Source of the DNA: Ruminococcus sp. UBA1394
Lineage (GTDB): Bacteria; Bacillota; Clostridia; Oscillospirales; Ruminococcaceae
Assembly: GCA_002305725.1 (NCBI GenBank)
Contig: DBQM01000004.1
Location: 1-52,471 of the forward strand
Direction: 5' to 3'
DNA: 52,471 nt
Shown: piece after piece, positions 1 through 8,335 of the stretch
Layout: each line of letters starts with the position of its first letter
Numbering within the stretch: position 1 is the stretch's first letter
Notes under the pieces: model-generated
What the model saw: the letters and a program-made list of their open reading frames with translations, nothing else
The model's database searches: none
Told to the model about the DNA's origin: nothing
Translations under genes and position numbers: made by a program

Positions 1-7
1 CCGAATA

Positions 8-53
8 GGGGCAACAATATCATAAAATCGAAGATTTTTGATATAATTGCCCG
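8..53. repeat. Long imperfect hairpin of the AGGGGC...GCCCG type
   Basis: Positions 9-29 pair with 33-52 almost perfectly around the small loop GAA, forming a stem of about 20 bp that begins GGGCAA and ends TTGCCC. The G-rich start and the GCCCG end match the palindrome at 27170-27188 and the ends of the element at 36399-36537. This suggests a dispersed family of small palindromic repeats. It does not encode anything visible. Confidence 0.5.
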
Positions 54-64
54 ATATGCAGGGA

Positions 65-132
65 GCAAATCTCTGATTTGCGTATCTGCAAGGGCGTTAA
101 AATAAGTATAATAAATGCTTTGCATTTATTAT
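65..132. repeat. Two consecutive short perfect hairpins
   Basis: The first hairpin (65-81) has the 7-bp stem GCAAATC/GATTTGC with loop TCT. The second (108-132) has the perfect 11-bp stem ATAATAAATGC/GCATTTATTAT with loop TTT. Together with the hairpin at 8-53 they fill the DNA upstream of the sugar operon. They could be remains of a small repeat element or the 3' end of an upstream transcript; neither is followed by a clear T-run. No gene is seen between 1 and 323. Confidence 0.4.
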
Positions 133-170
133 ATCACTACACTAATCTGAAATCAACAAAGTTATCGGTA

Positions 171-184
171 AAGTAACTGGTTTT
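171..184. promoter_or_regulatory. Distal operator-like half site
   Basis: AAGTAACTGGTTTT repeats the left half and centre of the main operator at 285-300 with one changed central base. It lies about 75 bp upstream of the -35 element, a position suited to repression by DNA looping. The assignment is by similarity only. Confidence 0.4.
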
Positions 185-245
185 GTAGAGATGCACAAAA
201 AAGCTTCTTTCATTTTATAATTTGCTACAAATACGCAAAAATCCA

Positions 246-274
246 TTGACAAATAACCGGTTAAATGGTATCAT
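246..274 (+). promoter_or_regulatory. Promoter of the sucrose/fructan operon
   Basis: The -35 element TTGACA (246-251) is separated by 17 bp from TATCAT (269-274), one mismatch from the vegetative -10 consensus. It lies 50 bp upstream of the first gene of the operon. An operator-like palindrome fills the spacer and another sits over the expected start of transcription, which fits control by a repressor. Confidence 0.75.
254..263. promoter_or_regulatory. Operator-like palindrome in the promoter spacer
   Basis: TAACCGGTTA is a perfect 10-bp palindrome lying between the -35 and -10 elements. It has the same core as the longer palindrome at 285-300. A repressor bound here would block RNA polymerase directly. 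Confidence 0.6.
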
Positions 275-284
275 GTAATCAGTA

Positions 285-300
285 AAGTAACCGGTTACTT
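285..300. promoter_or_regulatory. Main operator, perfect 16-bp palindrome
   Basis: AAGTAACCGGTTACTT is perfectly symmetrical, with a central CG as in LacI/GalR-family operators. It covers roughly +4 to +20 of the predicted transcript. The regulator is not encoded in this window; a LacI-type repressor upstream of position 1 is the likely candidate (inference). Confidence 0.7.
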
Positions 301-323
301 ATAAAGAACGGAGGTAAACAGCC

Positions 324-1646
324 ATGAAAAAGCTACCATTGTTTTTGACAGCTCTTTCGGTTTTAGTCAGCACAGTATCATTTACAGGCTGCGATAAAAC
401 AGTACAGCCCGGTGATGTGCTGGGTTATGACGAAGGAGAACAGTATCTCAGTATGTGGGTGCATACGATTGAAGATACTCCCGAAGGAGAAGCCTATAAG
501 AAATCAGTAGAAAGCTTCAATGAAAAATATAACGGCACTTATTTTGCAGACATCGAATTTATTCCAAGAAACGACAGCGGAGGCGGTTATTCCGACAAGA
601 TTAACGCATCAGTAATGTCCGGCGACCTTCCAGATGTTATAACAGTTGACGGTCCGAATATTTCAGCATACGCCGCAAACGGAATTATCCAGCCTCTTGC
701 AGAGCTTAGTGATGAGGAAAAAGGAGCTTATCTTGATTCTATTATTGAACAAGGCACAGTTGATGAAAAGCTGTATGCCCTGGGTGCAATGGAATCAAGC
801 GTGGGACTTTACTACAACAAATCCATTCTTGCAGAGGCAGGAATTGAAGTCCCTGACAAGGACAATCCATGGACATTCTCCGAATTTCTCGATATTCTTG
901 AACAGCTCAAAACTATAATGGACAGCAAAAACGGTTATCCTCTTGATATGACATTCCCCGTTGGAGAAGCAAGCATTTACTATTACGCTCCGTTTATCTG
1001 GTCAAACGGCGGAGACCTTATAAGTGATGACGGACTTACGGCAGACGGATACTTCAATTCAGATAAGAATGCAGAGGTGTTTAAGTATTTCAGGGGACTT
1101 GTTGAAAAGAAATATATGTCCGCAACGCCTATTGAAAATTTATTTGAAAGCGGACGTGCAGCATTTAAATTTGACGGTGCATGGGAAGTAAACACCATTT
1201 ATCAGAGCTACAGCGATATTGACCTCGGTGTTGCACCATACATAGTCAGCGATAACTGGGACGGAGGAAGATATACTCCTACCGGCTCATGGGCTTATGC
1301 GGCAACATCGAAAACGAAAAACATTGACGGTGCGACAGAACTTGTAAAATGGATGAGCGGAGTTGAAAGCGGTATTCTTCTTTACGAAAACACAAAGAGT
1401 ATGCCGTCAACCTATGCCGCATACGAACAGATCACAACATTTGAAGAAGATGAAAACTATAAGGCATTATATGAGCAGTTAAGAGATTACGGTCACCCAA
1501 GACCGAAAACACCTGTTTATCCGCAGGTCAGCACATCTTTCCAGCAGGTTCTTGAGGACGTAGGTTTAAGCGGCAAAAATGCGGAAGATGAAATGGATAA
1601 ATCTGTAGAAAGGATAAACGCTAAGCTCAGGCGTTACATAAGATAA
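324..1646 (+). CDS. Sugar ABC transporter substrate-binding lipoprotein
   Basis: This is the extracellular binding protein of a family 1 carbohydrate ABC importer. The first 22 residues form a lipoprotein signal peptide ending in the lipobox FTGC, so the mature protein should be anchored at Cys23. The rest has the usual length (440 residues) and features of the MalE/UgpB type, including an N-terminal Asp/Gly-rich lobe, the motif GDLPDVITVDG and a tryptophan-rich middle (FDGAWEV, PTGSWAY). The gene opens an operon whose other members act on sucrose and fructose, so sucrose or short fructans are the inferred ligands. A ribosome binding site GGAGG lies 8 bases before the ATG. Expression is probably controlled by the palindromic operators upstream. 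Confidence 0.88.
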   Translation: MKKLPLFLTALSVLVSTVSFTGCDKTVQPGDVLGYDEGEQYLSMWVHTIEDTPEGEAYKKSVESFNEKYNGTYFADIEFIPRNDSGGGYSDKINASVMSGDLPDVITVDGPNISAYAANGIIQPLAELSDEEKGAYLDSIIEQGTVDEKLYALGAMESSVGLYYNKSILAEAGIEVPDKDNPWTFSEFLDILEQLKTIMDSKNGYPLDMTFPVGEASIYYYAPFIWSNGGDLISDDGLTADGYFNSDKNAEVFKYFRGLVEKKYMSATPIENLFESGRAAFKFDGAWEVNTIYQSYSDIDLGVAPYIVSDNWDGGRYTPTGSWAYAATSKTKNIDGATELVKWMSGVESGILLYENTKSMPSTYAAYEQITTFEEDENYKALYEQLRDYGHPRPKTPVYPQVSTSFQQVLEDVGLSGKNAEDEMDKSVERINAKLRRYIR

Positions 1647-1647
1647 C

Positions 1648-2547
1648 ATGAAAAATAAATCTAATTCTATCCTTGGAATGGCATTTTTCGGACCGGCGCT
1701 GGTTCTGATGACGATTTTCCTGTTCATTCCGATGATACTCACCCTTATTTACAGTTTTACTGATTATTTTGCACTGAACCCCGACCTTACACATTTCGTA
1801 GGACTGGAGAATTTCAGTACGATTTTCAAAGATGAATTATTCACAACGGCATTTTTTAATACTGTAAAATTCGTTCTGATAATTGTTCCGTTACAGACGC
1901 TCGGAGCATTGGGTCTGGCGCTCCTTATCAACAAGGTCACGGTCTGCAAGCGTTATTTCAAAGTCGCATTCTTTATTCCGGTTGTAATGTCACTTGCGGT
2001 AGTTTCAAACCTCTGGATGCAGATATACAGCCCTGAGGGTATTCTCAATACTATCCTTTCAAATTTCGGAATCGACCCGCAGCCGTTCATTTACGGTGCG
2101 AATCAGGCACTTCCATCTATTGCTTTTATGAGCGTATGGCAGGGCGTTGGCTATCAGATGATAATTTTCCTCGGCGGCTTGCAGGCAATAAATCCCGCAC
2201 TTTATGAAGCGGCAGAAATGGATCACGCAAGTGCATGGAGCAAATTCAGAAATATCACTCTTCCCGAGCTGAAACCGCTTTGCGTATTTGTCTTTATAAC
2301 AGTTACAATCGGCGCATTCAGAATGATAGTTCAGCCTATGGTAATGACAGGCGGCGGACCATCACATTCAACCTACACAATAGTTTATGACATTTACGAA
2401 ACTGGTACTGTCAACTGGGAAATCGGTCTTGCGTCTGCAATGGCAATTGTATTTACCGTATTTGTTGTTATACTTACGATTATTCAGACGATTCTTACTA
2501 AGGACAAGGAGGGTAAACATGAAAACAAAAAAGCAAAAAATCTTTAA
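1648..2547 (+). CDS. Sugar ABC transporter permease, MalF/UgpA type
   Basis: This is the first of two membrane subunits of the importer. It has 299 residues with about six hydrophobic segments. The cytoplasmic EAA loop, which contacts the ATPase, is visible as EAAEMDHASAWSKFRNITLP in the last third. The start lies one base after the stop of the binding-protein gene and has no strong ribosome binding site of its own, so translation is probably coupled. The Lys-rich C-terminus overlaps the start of the next permease gene by 29 bases. Confidence 0.9.
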   Translation: MKNKSNSILGMAFFGPALVLMTIFLFIPMILTLIYSFTDYFALNPDLTHFVGLENFSTIFKDELFTTAFFNTVKFVLIIVPLQTLGALGLALLINKVTVCKRYFKVAFFIPVVMSLAVVSNLWMQIYSPEGILNTILSNFGIDPQPFIYGANQALPSIAFMSVWQGVGYQMIIFLGGLQAINPALYEAAEMDHASAWSKFRNITLPELKPLCVFVFITVTIGAFRMIVQPMVMTGGGPSHSTYTIVYDIYETGTVNWEIGLASAMAIVFTVFVVILTIIQTILTKDKEGKHENKKAKNL

Positions 2548-3370
2548 TGGTATTCTTGTTGCAGTAATGCTTGTAATGTCGCTTTTTTTCCTGTTCCCTG
2601 TAATATGGATGCTTGCAAATTCATTCAAGCCTGACGCAGCCATTACCGCTGACATGAACTCAGCAAGCGCTTTTATTCCCCCTGCTTTGAATGAAAACTT
2701 TTTTGATAATTATAAGGCTATTCTTTTCAATACAAGCTTTGTACGCTATATGCTCAACACTTTATTCTATGCTGCAATACTTATTGTTTCGGGAGTAATA
2801 GTAAACGGACTTGCAGGTTATGCCCTTGCTAAAATCAAATTCCCGTTCCGTGAAAGATGGCTGGCAATAATCATGATGCTTATGATTATTCCGACAGAAA
2901 CTATCATCACAATCAACTTCATGTTTGTTTCAAAAATGGGACTTCTTAATACAGTATTCGGATATGTTCTTCCTATGATAGTCAATCCTTTCAACATCTT
3001 CCTTTTCAGACAGGTTTTCGTAAGTCTGCCTGATGATGTGTGGGAGGCTGCACAGCTTGACCACTGCAATCCTGTGAAATACTTCTTCACAATGGTTCTG
3101 CCCATGTCAAAGACAGTTGTTGCAACAGTAAGCGTATTTACTTTCCTTAACGTATGGAACGATTACCTCTGGCCGTCACTTGTATTCACATCAAGCGACC
3201 TTTTAACTGCACAGATAGGTCTTAATTCCATCACATCAAACGATAACACCACAATGGGTCAGACTCTTGCGGTTATAACACTTATTACAATTCCGGTTAT
3301 TATCATTTACTCACTTTTCTCCAAACAGATTGTGGAGGGTGTAGTATCAACAGGTTCCAAGGAGGGCTAA
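2519..3370 (+). CDS. Sugar ABC transporter permease, MalG/UgpE type
   Basis: This is the second membrane subunit. It has 283 residues with six predicted transmembrane segments. The EAA loop reads EAAQLDHCNPVKYFFTMVLP. An upstream in-frame start at 2387 exists, but the ATG at 2519 is chosen because AGGAGGG precedes it at proper spacing and MKTKKQKIFNGILVAV is a normal N-terminus for the family. The gene begins inside the end of the previous permease gene. It is followed three bases later by the ATPase gene, giving a complete SBP-permease-permease-ATPase set. Confidence 0.9.
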   Translation: MKTKKQKIFNGILVAVMLVMSLFFLFPVIWMLANSFKPDAAITADMNSASAFIPPALNENFFDNYKAILFNTSFVRYMLNTLFYAAILIVSGVIVNGLAGYALAKIKFPFRERWLAIIMMLMIIPTETIITINFMFVSKMGLLNTVFGYVLPMIVNPFNIFLFRQVFVSLPDDVWEAAQLDHCNPVKYFFTMVLPMSKTVVATVSVFTFLNVWNDYLWPSLVFTSSDLLTAQIGLNSITSNDNTTMGQTLAVITLITIPVIIIYSLFSKQIVEGVVSTGSKEG

Positions 3371-3373
3371 ATT

Positions 3374-4468
3374 ATGAGTTTTATCGAGCTGAAAAATGTC
3401 TGCAAGAAGTATGCAGGTGCTGAAAAAAATTCTGTTACAGATTTCAATCTTTCAATAGAAGATGGCGAGTTTATTGCCTTTGTAGGACCGTCCGGCTGCG
3501 GCAAGTCCACCACTCTCCGAATGATAGCAGGCTTTGAGGAAATCACAAGCGGAGATTTCTATATTGACGGAAAACGCATGAATACAGTTCTGCCGAGAGA
3601 CAGAGGGATTTCCATGGTATTTCAGAACTATGCTCTTTATCCTCACATGACTGTTGAAAAGAATATTTCATACGGTCTGAAAAATATGAAAGTTCCGGCT
3701 GATGAAATAAAGAAAAAGGTTGACTGGGCAATTGATATTCTGGGACTTTCCGAATACAGATACAGAAAGCCTAAGAATCTTTCGGGCGGTCAGCGTCAGA
3801 GAGTTGCCCTCGGACGTGCTATTGTTAAGGACCAGAAGCTTTTCCTTATGGACGAACCCCTTTCCAATCTTGATGCAAAGCTCAGAGTAAGCATGAGAAG
3901 TGAGATAAGCAAGCTGCATCGTCAGCTTGGCAGTACAACAATTTACGTTACACACGACCAGGTTGAAGCAATGACCATGGCAGACCGCATTGTCATTATG
4001 AAAGACGGCGTTATACAGCAGGTAGGCAAGCCTATGGAACTGTATGAACACCCCGCAAATAAATTTGTGGCAGGCTTTATCGGTTCACCTCAGATGAATT
4101 TCTACAATGTTAATGTCAAGGGAGATACTGTTACATTTGAAAACGGAAACAGTATCAAGCTTCCGGATTCCGTTATTTCAAAGCTTGCCGGCAGACAGGG
4201 CGAAATGATACTGGGAATCAGAGGAGAGGATATAAAGCTTGACCCGCAGAACCTTGACCTTTACAAGAATAATAAAATGTCTGCAACAGTAGACAGCATT
4301 GAAGTTATGGGAAATGAAAACAATCTGTATTTCAGCTTCGGAGGTACTGCCTCAGTTGCAAGAGTATCAAAATATGAGATAAGCCAGGCAGGCGACGAAA
4401 TTGAATTCGTGTTTATTCCTTCAAGAATTCATTTCTTTGACAGGCAGACGGAAGAAAGTCTTTTTTAA
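3374..4468 (+). CDS. Sugar ABC transporter ATPase, MsmX/UgpC type
   Basis: This ATPase of 364 residues powers carbohydrate uptake. Walker A is GPSGCGKST (about residues 36-44), the Q-loop region is MVFQNYALYPHMTV, the signature is LSGGQRQR, Walker B is LFLMDEPLSNLD, and the switch His lies in VTHDQVEAMTMADR. The C-terminal 120 residues form the OB-type (TOBE) regulatory domain typical of MalK/MsmX. Many Firmicutes share a single MsmX among several importers and place it elsewhere, so a dedicated copy inside this operon is notable but not rare. The start follows the previous stop after 3 bases. Confidence 0.92.
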   Translation: MSFIELKNVCKKYAGAEKNSVTDFNLSIEDGEFIAFVGPSGCGKSTTLRMIAGFEEITSGDFYIDGKRMNTVLPRDRGISMVFQNYALYPHMTVEKNISYGLKNMKVPADEIKKKVDWAIDILGLSEYRYRKPKNLSGGQRQRVALGRAIVKDQKLFLMDEPLSNLDAKLRVSMRSEISKLHRQLGSTTIYVTHDQVEAMTMADRIVIMKDGVIQQVGKPMELYEHPANKFVAGFIGSPQMNFYNVNVKGDTVTFENGNSIKLPDSVISKLAGRQGEMILGIRGEDIKLDPQNLDLYKNNKMSATVDSIEVMGNENNLYFSFGGTASVARVSKYEISQAGDEIEFVFIPSRIHFFDRQTEESLF

Positions 4469-4480
4469 CAGGAGGACGCT

Positions 4481-5785
4481 ATGCAGAAAATTCATTTAAA
4501 AGCACCGAATTGCTGGATAAATGACCCCAATGGTTTTATATGGTACAAGGGACAGTATCACTTGTTTTATCAGTGCTTTCCGTATTCTGTTCAGTGGGGC
4601 AGAATGCACTGGGGACACGCTGTAAGCCAGGACCTTGTAAACTGGGAGGATAAAGGCATTGCCCTTTATCCGTCCAAAAAGCATGACAGAAGCGGCTGTT
4701 TTTCAGGCAGCGCAATAGAACATAACGGCAAAATGCATATTTTCTACACAGGTGTAAATTATACGGAGGAAGACCCGGAAAATATTAACCATTGTCTGAA
4801 TGATGACTTTATTTCGGCACAGCTTATGATAACTTCTGAAAACGGTATGACATTTGATAATGTTTCGGATAAGAAAACCATTATACCGCCGATAGATGAA
4901 AAAACTGTCGGAAGCATGACACATACCCGTGACCCGAAAGTGTGGCGTGGAAAAGATGCGTGGTATATGGTGACAGGCAGTACAGTTGATATGACAGGAC
5001 GACTTCTTTTCTATAAAAGCGACGACCTTGAAAACTGGTCTTATCTGAATTATGCCGAAAAAGAAAATTTCGGCTGGATGTGGGAATGTCCGGATTATTT
5101 TGAAGTTAACGGCACAGGTATAACTGTATTTTCGCCAATGGGATTTTTCAAGGACGGAAAGGAATACGATTCTGCTCCGGTATGTATGTTTTCCTCGTTT
5201 GATGAAAGTACAGGAAAAATGGAGCTTTCCGAAAATTATCAGCTTTTCGACTGCGGACTCGACCTTTACGCTCCCCAGAGCACCGCTGACATGGAGGGAA
5301 ACCGTGTTATCATTGCATGGGCAAGAATGCCCGAAGCCGTAAACGGCGAATGGAACGGAATGATGTGCATTCCGAGAGTTGTCGAAGTGAAAAATAATCA
5401 CATATATTTCAGACCTCACCCGAACATAAAAAACAGCTTTACAAAAGAAATCACTTCACCGTCACAGGCAGACAGTTCCGGATTTATGGTGAAAACCTCA
5501 CTTCACAACGGCGAAAGCATCAATATCGGAGGATATATCATAAGGCGTGAACAGGACAGAATTTACACCGACCGCTCGGCTGTATTTGGAGACAGGGATA
5601 ATTTCAGGCTTACTGCGGAAACTCCGCTTATCCATGAGGGCTATGAACTGGAGATATATGTTGACAGCAATCTTATAGAAGTATTTGTAAACAACGGCGA
5701 GTATGTACTCAGCAGTGTTGTATATGGTTTATCTGATGAAATAACAGGTGCAGGATATTTACTGTATAGTCCCAAAGAGGTGTAA
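4481..5785 (+). CDS. Glycoside hydrolase family 32, sucrose or fructooligosaccharide hydrolase
   Basis: This enzyme hydrolyses terminal beta-fructosyl bonds. The GH32 motifs are all present: WINDPNG near the N-terminus with nucleophile Asp15, the RDP motif at 150-152 (transition-state stabiliser Asp151) and the EC motif with acid/base Glu202-Cys203. There is no signal peptide, so it acts in the cytoplasm on imported substrate. It has 434 residues, five-bladed propeller plus a short C-terminal beta-sandwich, slightly shorter than usual. The operon has an ABC importer instead of a PTS, so the substrate should arrive unphosphorylated. A sucrase or fructooligosaccharidase is therefore more likely than a strict sucrose-6-phosphate hydrolase (inference). 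Confidence 0.9.
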   Translation: MQKIHLKAPNCWINDPNGFIWYKGQYHLFYQCFPYSVQWGRMHWGHAVSQDLVNWEDKGIALYPSKKHDRSGCFSGSAIEHNGKMHIFYTGVNYTEEDPENINHCLNDDFISAQLMITSENGMTFDNVSDKKTIIPPIDEKTVGSMTHTRDPKVWRGKDAWYMVTGSTVDMTGRLLFYKSDDLENWSYLNYAEKENFGWMWECPDYFEVNGTGITVFSPMGFFKDGKEYDSAPVCMFSSFDESTGKMELSENYQLFDCGLDLYAPQSTADMEGNRVIIAWARMPEAVNGEWNGMMCIPRVVEVKNNHIYFRPHPNIKNSFTKEITSPSQADSSGFMVKTSLHNGESINIGGYIIRREQDRIYTDRSAVFGDRDNFRLTAETPLIHEGYELEIYVDSNLIEVFVNNGEYVLSSVVYGLSDEITGAGYLLYSPKEV

Positions 5786-5786
5786 T

Positions 5787-7196
5787 ATGAAACTGGAAAA
5801 TAAAATCATGCTTATCACCTATGCTGACAGTATGGGAAACAATCTGAAAGAGCTGTACGAAGTTCTGAACAGGCACTATAAGAAGGCAATCGGCGGAGTT
5901 CATATACTCCCGTTCTTCCCGTCATCAGCCGACCGTGGATTTGCACCGATGTGCTATGATAAGGTTGATGAAAAATTCGGTGATTTTTCTGATATTGAAA
6001 AACTCAGCAAGGATTATTATCTGATGTTTGATTTTATGGTAAACCACATTTCAGCAAGCTCTGAGTATTTCAAAGACTTTGTTCAGAACAAGGAAAAATC
6101 TGAATACAGGGATATGTTTATCCGATACAGCAAATTCTGGGAAAAGGGTGAACCAACGCCGGAACAGACAGATTTAATCTATAAGCGTAAGCCGAGAGCA
6201 CCGTATATTGATGTTACTTTTGCAGACGGCAGCAGAGACAAGGTATGGTGTACATTCTGCGAAGAACAGATTGACCTTGACATCAGTACGGATACCACCA
6301 AAAAGTTTATTAAGGATACCCTGCTTTCAATGTGCAGACATGGTGCATCAGTTATAAGACTTGACGCATTTGCTTATGCTGTGAAAAAGCCGGACACAAG
6401 CTGTTTCTTTATTGAGCCTGATATCTGGGAGCTTCTCTATGACATTGAAAGCATTGTTAAAAAGGAAAACGTAGAGATACTTCCTGAGATACATGAGCAT
6501 TACACCATTCCGATGAAAATAGCTGATAAGGGCTTCTGGATATATGATTTTGCTCTGCCGGTACTGACGCTCCATGCACTTTACAATCATGACGGACAAT
6601 ATCTGAAAAACTGGCTTGAAATGTGTCCGATGAAACAGTTTACAACACTTGATACACATGACGGTATCGGTATCGTTGATGTAAAGGATCTTCTGCCTGA
6701 TGAAGCTGTGGAAACTGTAAAGGAGCAGATGTACAGTCGGGGAGCAAATGTGAAGAAAATATACAGTTCCGAGGCTTACAATAATCTTGACATCTATCAG
6801 GTCAACACAACGTATTATTCTGCACTTGGAAACAATGATAAAGCGTATCTGCTTGCCCGTGCGATACAGTTTTTTGCACCGGGTATTCCGCAGGTATACT
6901 ATGTTGGAATGCTTGCAGGCAGCAATGATATTGACTTAATGGAACGTACCAAAAACGGACGTGACATCAACCGCCGCTATTATTCTGTGGAGGAAGTTGA
7001 GCAGGAGCAGAGCCGTCCGGTAGTTAAGAAACTGAAAGAGCTGATGATACTGCGAAATACCCACCCTGCATTTTCTCTTGAAGGAGCTATCGAGGTGGTA
7101 TCAGAGGGAGATATGCTGACTATTACAAGAACTTTCGGTGAACATTCTCTCACGCTTAATGCCAATCTGACAAACTATGATTATACGATTGAATGA
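5787..7196 (+). CDS. gtfA: Sucrose phosphorylase (GH13_18)
   Basis: This enzyme splits sucrose with phosphate into glucose 1-phosphate and fructose, saving one ATP. The N-terminal sequence (ITYADSMG, then GGVHILPFFPSSADRGFAP) is characteristic of the family. The catalytic residues are Asp193 in VIRLDAFAY, Glu234 in LPEIHEHY and Asp292 in TLDTHDG, nearly the same spacing as in characterised sucrose phosphorylases. The length of 469 residues is slightly below the usual 480-500. The ATG at 5787 is preferred to an upstream start at 5748 because it directly follows the GH32 stop and is preceded by AGAGGTG. It lies between the hydrolase and the fructokinase, which would phosphorylate the fructose released by either enzyme. 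Confidence 0.93.
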   Translation: MKLENKIMLITYADSMGNNLKELYEVLNRHYKKAIGGVHILPFFPSSADRGFAPMCYDKVDEKFGDFSDIEKLSKDYYLMFDFMVNHISASSEYFKDFVQNKEKSEYRDMFIRYSKFWEKGEPTPEQTDLIYKRKPRAPYIDVTFADGSRDKVWCTFCEEQIDLDISTDTTKKFIKDTLLSMCRHGASVIRLDAFAYAVKKPDTSCFFIEPDIWELLYDIESIVKKENVEILPEIHEHYTIPMKIADKGFWIYDFALPVLTLHALYNHDGQYLKNWLEMCPMKQFTTLDTHDGIGIVDVKDLLPDEAVETVKEQMYSRGANVKKIYSSEAYNNLDIYQVNTTYYSALGNNDKAYLLARAIQFFAPGIPQVYYVGMLAGSNDIDLMERTKNGRDINRRYYSVEEVEQEQSRPVVKKLKELMILRNTHPAFSLEGAIEVVSEGDMLTITRTFGEHSLTLNANLTNYDYTIE

Positions 7197-7207
7197 GGTG
7201 AACTGAA

Positions 7208-8170
7208 ATGAAAAAAATTGATGTTACCGCACTGGGTGAACTGCTGATAGATTTTACCGAAAACGGTTCAGGCGAAAGCGGAAATCCTTTATTTGAAGCC
7301 AATCCGGGCGGAGCGCCATGCAACGTGCTCGCAATGCTTTCAAAGCTTGGAAAGAAAACTGCTTTTATCGGCAAGGTCGGTGATGATATGTTTGGCAGAC
7401 AGCTTTCCGATGCCGTAAAAGGCGTAGGGATATGTACCGACGGACTTGTTATGGATAAAAATATTCCGACTACTCTTGCTTTTGTTCATACACTTGCAGG
7501 CGGTGAAAGAGAGTTCAGCTTTATACGCAATCCGGGCGCAGATATGATGCTGACAAAGGCTGAAGTAAATGCCGATATAATAAGGAATTCAAAAATATTT
7601 CACTTCGGAACACTTTCATCAACTCATGAGGGAGTTCGTGAAGCCACAAGGTTTGCCATAGATACAGCAATCGAAAGCGGAGCATTGCTCTCATTTGACC
7701 CCAATCTTCGTGAGCCGCTCTGGAAAAGCCTTGATGATGCGAAAACTGAAATAGAGTACGGTCTGTCAAAATGCAATATTCTGAAAATATCGGATAATGA
7801 GATTGAATTTCTTCTTGGTCATTCTGACTACGACAAAGCAGCTTTACAGCTTATGGAAAAGTATAAGAACATCAGGCTGATATTTATAACTCTCGGCGGT
7901 GACGGAAGCTGTGCTTACACCAGGACCGCAAAGGCAAAAGCACCTGTTTACAGTGTGAAAACTGTTGAAAAAACAGGTGCAGGAGATACTTTCTTTGGCT
8001 GTGCTCTGAACTATATTCTTGAACATGATTTTGACTCCCTCAATGAATCCCGACTGACAGAACTTTTGCGTTTTGCAAATGCAGGAGCTTCTCTTATTAC
8101 TACCAGAAAAGGGGCATTGAAAGTTATGCCGGATATGCAGGAAATATCAATGATAGTTAGCAGGGTCTGA
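7208..8170 (+). CDS. Fructokinase, PfkB family
   Basis: This sugar kinase phosphorylates fructose to fructose 6-phosphate. The first PfkB signature is the Gly-rich stretch NPGGAPCNVLAMLSKLG near residue 35. The second is TGAGDTFFGCALNYI with catalytic base Asp260. The length of 320 residues is normal for the family. It is the last gene of the sugar operon and has its own ribosome binding site (GAGGTGA) just after the phosphorylase stop. A long hairpin follows about 85 bases downstream. Fructokinase is favoured over other PfkB kinases by the context; the sequence alone would not exclude 2-keto-3-deoxygluconate kinase. Confidence 0.88.
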   Translation: MKKIDVTALGELLIDFTENGSGESGNPLFEANPGGAPCNVLAMLSKLGKKTAFIGKVGDDMFGRQLSDAVKGVGICTDGLVMDKNIPTTLAFVHTLAGGEREFSFIRNPGADMMLTKAEVNADIIRNSKIFHFGTLSSTHEGVREATRFAIDTAIESGALLSFDPNLREPLWKSLDDAKTEIEYGLSKCNILKISDNEIEFLLGHSDYDKAALQLMEKYKNIRLIFITLGGDGSCAYTRTAKAKAPVYSVKTVEKTGAGDTFFGCALNYILEHDFDSLNESRLTELLRFANAGASLITTRKGALKVMPDMQEISMIVSRV

Positions 8171-8253
8171 AAGACTGATACCTGCCGCATTTTGTACAAT
8201 GTCCGTCATCACCGTAGTTATGTCCTGTTGCACTATAATTGCGTTAAAATCAG

Positions 8254-8288
8254 AAATCCGGAGGATTTGAAGATAATCCTCCGGATTT
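8254..8288. terminator. Bidirectional intrinsic terminator between convergent genes
   Basis: A perfect 14-bp stem (8254-8267 with 8275-8288) surrounds a 7-base loop. It contains a GGAGGATT/AATCCTCC core. It lies between the fructokinase gene on the + strand and the PstS-like gene on the - strand. Only short T-runs flank it, so termination may be partial. Confidence 0.7.
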
Positions 8289-8335
8289 TCAGCCAGAATA
8301 TTTCCTTGTTCATATTAAACTGTTTTCAGCTTTGT

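Noticed and set aside
4703..5419. Long antisense frame of 238 codons within the GH32 gene
   Set aside because: It is the complement of a gene with all GH32 motifs; it has no ribosome binding site and an unlikely amino acid composition.
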